This document shows positions 40,601 to 52,600 of a stretch of 64,000 bases of DNA, piece by piece; position 1 is the first letter of the stretch, and every line of letters starts with the position of its first letter. The notes beneath the pieces were generated by a model. That model was not told the DNA's origin and did not search any database. It saw nothing but the letters and a program-made list of their open reading frames with translations. The translations under genes were made by a program, and so were the position numbers. Source of the DNA: Diphasiastrum complanatum (taxonomy: Eukaryota > Streptophyta > Lycopodiopsida > Lycopodiales > Lycopodiaceae). The stretch is from the NCBI GenBank assembly GCA_029204225.1, contig CM055109.1:36154496-36218495 (forward strand), in the 5' to 3' direction.

Positions 40601-43600
40601 AGCTGAGAGATAGGGACTTGCAGATAAGAGATAGAGACTTACAACCCAGAGATGGAGATTAGTTGATGAGAGATTATACAAGTTCAGAGATTTATGACTG
40701 GAGCCGAGATGCAGACATCTAGATCATTTGCTTAATCGGGTTATGAGTACACTGATTCACCCTATCTGAAAGTTAGAGACTTGTAGTTTACAGAGAAAGA
40801 TTGGCAAATGAGAGATTAAGCTTATTTAGAGATTTACCACATGACACAGAACATTTACGTTAGTTGTTTACTCAGCTCCTTCTGATTCCTGGTACACCTA
40901 CAATTAGTTTAGAAATAATTCTCTAACAGATTTAACACAGATTCACATAATCAAGAGACAAGCATGTAATGTAATCTTGAGATACGTGCAAACCCACGCG
41001 AGGCACATGGACGTGTATCTATAAATTAAAGACAGTATTCCCACATGAGATACATCCCACAATTATTCACAATTGAGTTAGAGGTGTATAAGCATTCTTT
41101 TACTTTAGAGTCACTTCATCTGTCCGCAATAATTAGTCCTACTATAGTTCCAAGTGCTATATCTATTTCACCTTTTTTTGGCCCATCATTGTCCATACAC
41201 CTACCATTGTTCGACTTCCACATTTCCTTTGCGTTTACCTTCAAGTACACCTTCTGTTTACCCATCCCGACTTTGTTGATACACCTTCCTATGCTTAGTT
41301 TCAATGTTTTCCTCAATGTTTAACCTCTTGTGCACTTGAAGAATTTTCTATTATATTCCTTTCTTCTGTCGGTTCTTTACTCCAAAATTAGTTTTTTCTG
41401 AAATTCAATCTCCTTCTCCACTGCCTCGTAATGTTTCCTTTTTGTTTTTGATATCTTTGCTATATAGGCTATTGAGATTATACATATCCTTTTCATGGCC
41501 TTACTTCATATTCCCTATATTCAAATGTTATTCTGGCTTCCTCTCTTGACTTCATATCCCTATATCCACATGTTGTTCCATCTTCCTCGCTTGTAAGTAT
41601 TGTGATGTATTTATTGGTGCTTCTACATCATGGCGGTCTTTGCAGTTGGCTTCAGTTGTATTTGATATTTTTTGGGTCATCATGCATTGCTCCGATAGTT
41701 ACCAGGACCGGTACGAAACTGTTCCTAGGAACAGATTCGTACCATTCCTAAGGTGCCTGTGGAACAGTTCATAGGAACCATTACTAGAAAACAAAAAAAA
41801 CTCTAATATTTGAAAAATAACTTTGCTGTGGGTAAAGCCATTTAAAAAAATTAGATCATTGTTTTCGGGGTTCCTTAAAAAGGTTTTTGCGCATGAAAGA
41901 AAAGGTGTTTTAGGTGTAAAAGTTTTCTTTTTTGGGTATGGAACCGTTCCTAACAGGTATGGCTACCAAAATAGGAATGGAACCGTACCTGGTTTAATTT
42001 CTGCTTAGGAACAGTTGTTTCTTAGGAATGGTACCATACCCGTTTCTATTCAAAAATGCTAGAAACGGGTATTATTTGGTCCTCACCTTTGGCACATAGT
42101 TGCAGCGAATCGCGATTCGCTGGGTCTGTGATTCGCGGGTCGCGATTCTGTGAATCGCGATTCGCGACCCAGAATCGCAATTTTTTTTTTTTTTTTGGAA
42201 AAATAGCTTATTGCTGAAATTTTTTAGGGGATCAATGGTCAAACCAGTGTTTTGCCTCTCAGAAGTGCAGTAGATGAGGCACAAACAAATCTTATTTTCT
42301 GTAGCTATCCGGTTGTCATTTGCTCTGGTTTTCAGTAAATGTTAATGCTACAGTTTGGACTATCAACTGTATGGATGATGATCACTTTTGCAATTGGTTC
42401 ACTGGAGATGTGAGTGCAGTGTACATACAGTTGGGGGCATAAATATTGGGCCCTTCTCGGCGCGCATTTGGACCCCTTTTTTTCTACAGGGGGGCGGTGG
42501 CATTTTTATCTACAGTGTCTATATAGCAGGAAGCTCTAGGGGGTTTGGGGGGCAGTAGCCCCCGGGAAACGGGGGGTTCGGGGGGCGGTAGCCCCCCGAG
42601 AAATGGGGGGTCTGGGGGGCGGTAGCCCCCCGATGGGGGGTTTGGGGGGCCTCTTCATGATTTGGCCTTCCAACTCCCCGAGTGAAAACACACTTTTTGG
42701 TGTTTCGCACCCGAAACAGTCGGCAAACTACACAATCATAATCCCCTCGATCAGAGCTTTCATCTGATACCCACATTGCCTAAAAAAATTTAAAAAAAAA
42801 AAATCGATTCTACACGATTCTAGGAAAATTCCGAATCGCGAATCGGAATCGCGATTCAGAATCGCGCTGCAACTATGCTTTGGCATTTCTATATGACTAG
42901 CTTCAATACTTTTTTTAATCTTTTGAGCTGTCCATTGCTGCCATCATTTAAATCTTATGATCCTTATGACTTGCCATGCAATCTATTTGCATCTTTCTTG
43001 CTTTTAAAACTTGTAGTATCTTTTGGGTTAAATTTCCATCTACACTACCTTTGTGCTCAACTCTTGGGATATTCAACTTCAAATATCGTTGTGTCAGACA
43101 AAGCTATTGTGACATTCTTTAGCCATCATAATTATAGATGCCTTTATCCAGCATTCTTGGTCCATCGGGTAGTCGCATTGTTCATATTGTTGCATTTTTT
43201 TAGGCATTTGTGGTCCATTAATATATATTGGAGGGTGATCCACAATTAGCAGCTTGAGAATTTGACTTTTTGAGCTTCTTCCTCCTAAGATAGTTTTTTG
43301 CTATTACTTGATCAATATATGCCGTAGAAACCAGTTCCATATTAAATGGTATGCAATGCATCGTTCTGTCATGTGCCAGCCTTGCATCAAAACATCTAAT
43401 CCATTCATAAACATCAAATTACAATGGAAATACAAGAAATCAAGAAAACTAGTCAAAATCAAGAAAATAGATAAATTTAGCAAGTCTTCACCAAAACAGG
43501 CAAAGTAAGGATTCTTTGTTCATGATTAAAGATCAAAGGATAGGGCCTATTGGTAGAGCATGATCAAAGCTCTTATGTGATTGTAGACACATGAACCACC

Positions 43601-46600
43601 ATTCTATTCAAGAAAGCTCTCAAAGAGAAGCTTCAAGAACATAAGGAAACACTTAAAACTCAAAATTATCAAAATGAACAATAGCCTCCAAATTTAGCAC
43701 GACCTTGGCTATTTATAGTGGTCATTTATGCTTCTACCATCCGCTATTCACAAATATAGCGAGGTTGTTCGAGCCTCTTTATTAACAATCCTAATGACTA
43801 ATTCTAGTCTAATTTAGCTCCATGGCTATATTTGGCAATTCATTAGTGAGCTCATGGGCTAATTACATGCAGCACATGACACTCCCCCTACTTTAAGCAT
43901 TTTTGCCCTAAAAAATGAAGAACATGTAGTTCGTTGTTGAGTGCCATGCTTCATGAATCCTTTGGTGGTAGTCGAAAAATATTTGGCCACCTTGAATAAG
44001 AAACATCTTTTCATGTATTATTCTTGTTAGTAGCCAGCTTCTGTTCATCAAATTTTATTGCCTCAATTCAGCTCCCAGCTATTTGTTGTAGAACAAGGTT
44101 GTAGCGAGACTTCTTTAGGAAAACCTTTGATTTACAAACTAATGCCATAGATTTGATAAGATCACTGAAGAAGAGATGGATGAAACACATGATTGCCTCA
44201 AGTTGCATTAGTTTTGTTACCTGTATGGATTGATAGGATCCAAGCAACAGACATTCGATCGTCTTCTTCCTCAGTATCTACCTCGATCGGGTAGGCTAGA
44301 TGCATCCTTCTTTGTCTCTGCATCTGGTGTTGTTGCCTTATGCACCGCTTCATAATGAAAGATCTTGATTTGATTTTGACTCTCCATTGCATTTAATAAA
44401 GCAATGCATTCCACATTCAGATTCGTCAAATCCCATGTAGCGAAGGGATCTTTTTGGTCATCAGATTGAGACTTTGGAGCCCCAAACGTGTTATAAGATT
44501 TGTTGATTGTAGTAATCCCCTATTTCTGGAATTGTTTAGCTGTTGAAGGGTATTTCTATTCATGGATCAAAGCTAATTGCATAGCTGATATGCCCCTTTA
44601 GGTGTGATTCCCTCCACTACTTTGGTAGGGCTCTTGTTCAACAAGAATACAATGGCATACACGGCTTTATCCCAACAAGAGTTTCGCAATGCCTTAGCCT
44701 TGAGCATGCTATGTGCACACTCAACTATGGGATGTTCTTTTTCTCAGCAACACCATTTTGTTGAGGAGCATCTGGAGTAGCAAATTGACGCTTGATTCCA
44801 CTTGGGTTTCACAAATCATTGAACTCTCCTGATATGTACTCACCACTCTTGTCAAATTTGAATACCTCTATCTTTATGCTTGTTTGAGTTTCAACCAAAG
44901 CCTTGAAGATCCTGAAGTGCTTGATTGCCTCAGATTTTTGTTGCATGAAATAGACCCATACCTTCCGTGAAATATCATTGATGAAGGTCATGAAGTAGAA
45001 AGCCCTCCTTGCAGATCTAGTTTGCATGGGTCTGCACAAATCTGAATGAACAAGTTCTAGTGCTTGCTTTTCCCTGATAGGTTGTGATTTAGGAAACCTT
45101 TTTGTCTGTTGTTTGCCAAGTGGCCACCCTTCACAAAAGTCGTTGCTTGACTTGATAGAGGGTAGCCTAGTCACAATACCATGCATCTTCAGCACTTGTA
45201 GGCTTTGATAACTCAAGTGGCCATATCCGTCGTGCCAATTAGAAGTCTTTGCTAAACAGGGTTCCTGAGTCGGGATAGCAGCATGCAACCTATAAAGACC
45301 ACCTTCTTGGAATCCTTTAGCAATGATCCTATCATCGTGCTCATTGTCCTTCACTAAACAATTAGATTCATCAAATACTACTGTCATGTTTTGTTTAGTA
45401 ATGAACCCAACCGAAAGCAAACCTTGGTACAAATAGAATATTTTTTATGATCTTAACTTCCCCTAGAGGAAGTTTCACAGGTATGGTTCCCTTGCCTTTG
45501 ACCTGATGTGTTGTGTTGTTCCCAAGGCATACACAATGTCCACAATCCATTTCTTCAAAGGAATCAAACCAATCTTGATGTGAAGTCATTTGTTTAGAGG
45601 CAGAATTCATGTACCAACCAGCACTTGTGGCTTGAGTTGCCGATTCGGTAGTGAAGAGTTCAAACTGTCTAGTATCTCTTTTATTGTTATTTGCAACCTT
45701 TTTAGCAAAGTGACCTGTTTGCTTCTTGCCTTTCTTATACTCACTTTGCGTCTTACGACATCCAAAAGCAAAATGACCGTATTTCCTGCAATATTTTCAT
45801 TTGCCCTTTGTTTTTAGCTTAGATGAAGAACTAGGACTTTGTGGATATTTGTTGCTCAAGATTTTGTGTTGAATCACTAGCATTGAATTTTCCCTTTTTT
45901 CTTACCTTTGGAAATTTGTTTCTTCTTCTTCAAAGCAAACGCCTCCTGCTCATCATCATCTTCCCTTTCAAAAAAGTTCTTCCTACTCACTCACCTCTTC
46001 ATGTGTGAGTAAACCATACAGTTCTTCATACGAGAGAAGTTTTCCCCTTATTGAGAGACTCATGACATAGCCTTGAAAAGCATTTGACAAACTATTCAAA
46101 GCTATTGAAATTATGTCCCTATCTTTGATACACTCTCCAACTGCAACAAGTTGGACTTGAAGATCCTTGAGCTTCATAATGTGCTCAACTGAATCATTGG
46201 AGTCCATTCTCATTGTACGTAGTTTATTGTGCAGATAGAGGACTCTAGCCATATTGAGAGTCTCATACATACACCTCAATATCTCCCAAGCCTCACAATG
46301 TCCTATGGCACACCGATTGTGAGGGATGATGTTATCCTTCATAGAAAGGTTGATGATACGATATACCTTTGATCCTCTCTTGATGTAATCTTTCAATTCA
46401 AGCTCATATTCTGGAATAGGCTCAATCCCTGTGACTATGTCCCAACATTCTCTATCCATGAGAATGTTCTACATTTTAAACTTCGACACCCTTTAGGCTA
46501 GTTTATTGTGACACTAATGACCAAGCAGCAGACATCTTTGCTAAAGCTCTGAGTCAAAAAGAATCTGAGAAATTTCGATGGATGCTAGGTGGTTAAATGG

Positions 46601-49600
46601 TATTAAACAACTTGCTGAAATTTGCGGAGCTGCTAACCATGTTAGCCACATACCGACCTGCCTCCTGTCACAAGATCCATGCAAGTGGTCCTTTAAATAG
46701 CACAAACAGCACCTAAAAAATAAGGCTAAAACCTTGCACACAAGGGCTGGACCATTTCTCTTTCGAAATTTGAAGGCTCTATTGAAGTGTCAGAACCCAA
46801 CAGAAACAAATAACAGGCAATGTTATCCTCAAAATTGTTTTCAATGCACTTTTGTCACCATTAGCAAGCTTCATAACTACATAAACACTTTGACAGAATG
46901 CTACTTACAGCACCTCAACTTTAATTCTAAACTTTAGGAGATGCCTCAAAAAAATCTTTATTGAAAGAACACAGAGGCACACTAGACCTCACTGAGTGTT
47001 GGATCCATTCACTTGATGGTTGAGTCTTAGCACTTCGGGGATTGACTCCACTTCTCAGCATGAAAAAAGTTCAGGCCTTCACAGTTCATCACATAACTTG
47101 TAAGAAGTCCACACTTTAAGGCATATGTTACAAGAACCGCCAACAAAGGATTTTGGACCCCAAATCTGGAGGCCAAAGGATTAATCCACTTCCCCAATCA
47201 TTAAATCGTGAAAAGCCCCTTATTCAAGCACCTCAAGAGCAAGTGAGATGTGATAGGAGGGCAAAGAAAGCTCTTCATGTGATCAAGATGAATGTTACAA
47301 ATGAACTTCTCAAGGAAGTTGGCAAATGCGCATCGTCAAGTAAAGCTTGGGAAAGCTTGAAGGTTTATGAATCCAAGGCAGCATCTAGGGTCCTAAACCT
47401 AAGGAGGAAAGTCTTTCAAAGTCTTCAAAAAGAGGAAAGTGCTCGTGCTTTTGTTTTAAGAGTTAAATCCTTGAATGATAAATTAGCATGCTCCTTGTCA
47501 CGATTCAGCAGAGGTTTGTGGACCAGTCTATTTTTTTTTGTCTTGATAGTTGGAGACTAATATCAAGAGTTTACCGTTCTATTTTAGTATTTAATGTATG
47601 ATCTTGTGTGGACAACTACAGATATGCAGAGATAGAAATTTTCATTTTCCCCCAGTGAGCTAAGGGTTTGAGGATGAATTAGTTAATAGTTATTGACCAG
47701 GAAGGAGCATGCATCTCACATAGAGAGTGATGATTGACACAATATAGTTTATCAAGAACATTCCTTCCCAATATAGTTTATCTAGTTATTTCTTCTCATT
47801 GAAGATGTTATCCAAGTTCATACATCCTCAACTAGGAGAGATTGTGAACGGCTCTTCCTCTGAACATATTGGTTTTGAGGCATAAGTCTACTGACATACC
47901 TATCTATCTTATGTGCTGTTTGGATACAGATAAGACCTGAATAATTCTTTTTCTTGTTTTGCTTATGACCTCTCACAGAAACGTGTAAGTACTTGTGTTT
48001 TCCATTTTGTGAATTATAATGTTAGACCATGGAGTAGTCTTCAATACCTTTTGTTTTCAATGGTACAATAACCAGATGCACAAGCGTAAGCGTGGTCATG
48101 AGGGCAGCAAAAAGGAGCCTGCAGAGTCTGCTGCTGAAGCTACTCGGCAGATGCTTGAAAGCAAGGTACCTGTTCTGTCTTTAGACAATCCAGGCTGTGA
48201 ATCAATAGACTGTAATCTGTGGCTCTTAAAGGCACTCTTCCTGCATAGTATCATAGTCCTTGTGGCATCTTGTTAACTGTCATCGTATATCCACAGATCA
48301 GGTTCTTGCGACATGTTAGGCAGTTAAGATCGCTCCAAGAAAACTTCTATTATCGGTCGTGACCTTATGTACAACAGACCTGAAAACTGTAAACCTCAAA
48401 GACTCTTTCTAAGACCATAGTTCAACAAGCCATTAAGGATTTCCTCATTGTTCCTATTAAGACATAGCATGTCAACATAATGATTAACAAGCGATGGATG
48501 TACTCTATTTCCATCCATACTATGTTGAGGAGATAGTTGGAAGGTCCTCGTAAGCCCAGTTGAAAGCCTCACATATACTGTTTAAACAACAATACAATCA
48601 ATGAGCTAACTTTTTTTCCATGCAGTGATTGATTTGTGTGTTCTACTTCCATTCGGATTATATGAAATAGACATCAAACCAATAGCTTATTTTTGTTCAA
48701 TTGTATCAATTTCTGTTTGTCAACTTTCTTATGTCGCCATTGAATGCAGCTTGAGTGTAATTACATAGGAGAAACACTGCTGTAAGTTCATGCAATAAGG
48801 GCCTAAAGGTTACTGAAAGAACAGAGCAGAGGTTTAGAAAAGTGGCAGTTGTCAAGAGTGAAGACTCTATGCATGAGTACTTTGGTATTTATTTTTTATT
48901 TAGTTCTTTTACATGTGAAACCTACATTTCTTTGAAACTGAAGTGTGGATGGAACCTAGTACTCAATGTAGGCCTTTGTTTGGATGCGGTGCAGTTGTTA
49001 TGCTACACGTTTCTAGATCATACATTGCTATGAGGCTTGATTGCAGAAGTGTTTGTCCGTGTGAGTGCTATCCTTATTTTTGTTTGTTATCTGTAAATAA
49101 GATCTAATTGGGAAATGTAATAATGCTATGAAAAACAGCACATAAAAAGTATTACATGTGAGAAAATGAATAACAAATGTTGAAGCATAAAGCACTCTCC
49201 AATTAAGAATATTGAATAAAGATATAGGCACTACTGATGATAGTAGTCACAGATTCCCTACAAGAAACTGTAAATGAGCGGAGTTTTGTACAAAAAGTCA
49301 AAGCACGAGAACAACTAATTGCTAAAATGACTCATGGCACCCCTATGCTACTGATTAGGGCTATTGAAAGTTACCAATGAAAGCAACACATGCGACTCAA
49401 CATGGCCTGGTGGGTCCAGTTAAATAATGTCCAAGCGTCCAAAAAAGTGCCCAATGGTATGATATCTGCAAGTGTGTTCATAAGAATACCCTACTAACAA
49501 AACCATTTGCCTCACTGGGAAAATATAATAAACATTTCTGAAAAGAAAAATGGATGCAAGTGATCGAATTAAATGTAGAGGCCCCATGACCAGGGACATG

Positions 49601-52600
49601 GATCCTTTGCCGCAAGTGACTAAATATTTGTAGCAAGTGCTCTGGCCCAGTCCTGTAGTTGTGATGAGTATGAGCAATAGACTCTTATGTGGCCTCATCA
49701 AAAGGCTTGGTGTTGCTTTGGACCATCTTGACCCTGGACTGGAAGGTCATTGTTTAGTAGGAATGGAAAACACTTGGGATTTGTGGGAAGCTCATCATCA
49801 TAGGGCTCATGAGGCCCAATATTAGCATGTAGAAGACTAACTTGAAAACTGTCACATGCTCAAGTACTAACAGGAAATTGTAGATGACAAATGACAGATT
49901 TAGTTTCGGCAAGATACGACAGGGACCATAATGGTTGGGGGAGCGAGTTTCTTTTTCAAATTTGACCTTGTACATGCTGGTGCCAAGTTTCTCATGGGTC
50001 TTGTATCAAGCTTCATATGAAAAGAGTTTCTGACATTCATAGACTAGAGACTTGGTGTTGGTGAAGTGTTACACTCTTACTTACTGCAAACCTCCAGGTG
50101 CCGGTTAACCACAAGAGACCGAACAATTCACGTTCCACCCCGCCATAGAACCTAATCCTGGTCCACCCTCCGTGCCCTGGCCTGTGACCATATCAAGCAA
50201 GATCCGACCTCCATCCTAGACAGTGTCCTATACCACTGCCTAGGCTCTCAGCCATCTCCCGCCTCAAGCTAGCACTCATCCTGGCCGTGCACACGCTCTC
50301 CATCCACCTCCTCCTAGGTAGATAGAATGGATGGCAAATGAGTCCTCACCTTGTATACCTCCAAGGAGAGAGACTCCAAGCCATGCGCACGTCTGAGTCC
50401 ACGTTGACGCACATCAACTATGGCCTGTGGTTCCGTAGGTACAAAGGATGTAAGGTCCTCAAGCTGAACTAGGTCCTCCTGAAGTATCAAGTCATCCTTT
50501 CCACCTTGAGGAAGTTCCAGCTGATAAGCATTCCGATGGAGTTTCCTTACTATACGGAATGGTCCTGCATAACGAGAACTTAGGACATTTTCCAGTTTTA
50601 TAATACCTTAGAGTCTTTTGGGATTCTAAGATATACCCAAGCCCCCTCCTCATAGACCCTAGGTTGTCGCTTTTGATTGGCATAAAACTGGGCTCTATCC
50701 TGAGCCGTTTTTATGTTCTCACGAGCAACAAGCAACATGTCTTGCATATCATGCAGGAAATCTATTGCTGCTTTTACCTTTAGGCCTTTGAGGCCCACTG
50801 AAATGGGAGCCCTAGGCTGGAAACCATACATTAGAGAAAATGGACTAAAACCCATCGCTGAGTGCTTTGCGCTGTTATACACAAACTCAATCATTGGAAG
50901 GTACCTTTCCCAATTCGACTGTCTTATGGAAACATATGCCCGAAGCATATCTTCCATAGATTGGTTTGTCCTCTCTGTCTGACCATCCGATTCAAGATGA
51001 TCTAATGACCCCATACTTAATGTGGTCTCTAATTTCTCAAAGACCGCCTGCCAGAATTTGCCAGTGAACTTAGGATCTCGATCACTAACAATGTCATTCG
51101 GCAAACCAAACAACCTGAACAACTTTTCAACGAAAAGCTGAGCAAGTTTAGAAGCTTTGACAGTTTGCTTAGTTGGAATGAATTGTGCCATTTTGGTTAA
51201 CATGTCAACTATAACCCAAATAACATCATTTTGCTTCCCCGTCTGAGATAGCCCAACCACAAAGTCCATGGAAATACTTGCCCACTTTCTTTCAGGAATT
51301 TCCAAGGGCATAAGTAAACCAGCTGCCTTAAGTCTCTCAGCTTTATCAACCTGGCATTGTCCACACTTGCGAACATATGCCTCCACTTGACTTTTTAAGT
51401 TTGGAAGTTCCTTTTTATTAAGTCAAGCATCCTTTGTGAGCTAGGGTGCCCTGCACACGGGCTGTCATGACATTCATGCAAGATTTGGGCCCTAATGTCA
51501 TCATTTTCTGGCACACAAACCTTTCCATTCCGGAAAAGTGACCCATTCCTAATGGAAAAGTCTCTTAATATCTTGTCCTGAGGAGAAATATTGGAATCAT
51601 GCATTCCAAGCTCATCATTAGATCTACAAGAACCTGCCAGGACGTCTAGCCAAATACGACCGAAGTACTTGTCGATCTTACACAAATCTCTTAAGGATAG
51701 ATATAATTCAAATTGGATCTTAGAAAAGCTTAACTGATTAACCTCTCCAATCCGGCTTAAGGCATCCGCAACACTATTAGAAGTACCCTTTCGGTACTCA
51801 ATGTCATAATGAAATTCTTGGAGCATTTTCGACCATATGGCCTTACGACCCCTAAGGTCAACTGCATCGTTAATATACTTTAACACTTGATGGTCAGTAA
51901 CAACGGTAAATTGGGAGCCATACAAATAATGTCTCCACACTTTCAGGGCATGAATAACAGCAAAAAGCTCCTTGTCATAAGTGAAATACCGCCTTTGAGC
52001 AGGATCTAACTTCTTGCTTTCAAAAGCAACCGGCCTACCATCCTGATATAGGACTGCACCTATAGCATAGTCACTAGCATCCGTCTCAAGTACATACGGC
52101 TTGTTAGGATCACACTATGTAAAATAGGTGTTGTAGTTACAGTATTTGAGGTTCTCAAAACTCTGATTCAACTCTTCGGTCCAAGTAACCGGAGGACTGA
52201 ACTTACTATGCCAGCTAACTCTCTTAGCCCCTTTGAGGACATTTGTCAAGGCCAATGCAATTAATGCATAGCGCAAGATAAATCTATGAAAAAATCCCGT
52301 AAAGCCCAAAAAGGACTTAACCTCACGGATGGTTTTAGGAATTGGCCATTCACGAACCTGTCGGACTTTATTTGGGTCAATTTCCAACCATGGTCCGAAA
52401 TAATGTTACCAAGGTAAAGTAACCTCTTCTGGAAGAAAATGCATTTGGACTCCTTGGCAAAAAGCTTCTCCTGCCTAAGTAACTTTAAGACAGTCCTGAG
52501 ATGCTCCTCATACTCCTCCAAGGTCTTACTATAGATGAGAATATCATCTAAGTACACTATCACAAACTTTCCCAGATATGGACGAAGAAGATCGTTCATC

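Larger units (their letters stand above)
43517..46470 (-). mobile_element. Copia element G, reverse, internally deleted
   Basis: On the minus strand: gag (46459-45983), zinc knuckle and protease remnants, integrase (45432 to about 44640), then a jump to a PPT (CTCCCCCTA at 43882-43890 on the + strand) and a probable 3' LTR (43517-43881). Reverse transcriptase and RNase H are missing. The 5' end is cut at about 46480, where a forward Copia piece begins. Confidence 0.85.

Noticed and set aside
42875-43249. 124-residue plus-strand frame rich in Leu, Phe and Cys
   Set aside because: It lies in AT-rich intron sequence, starts inside the hAT-like end and shows no recognisable domain.
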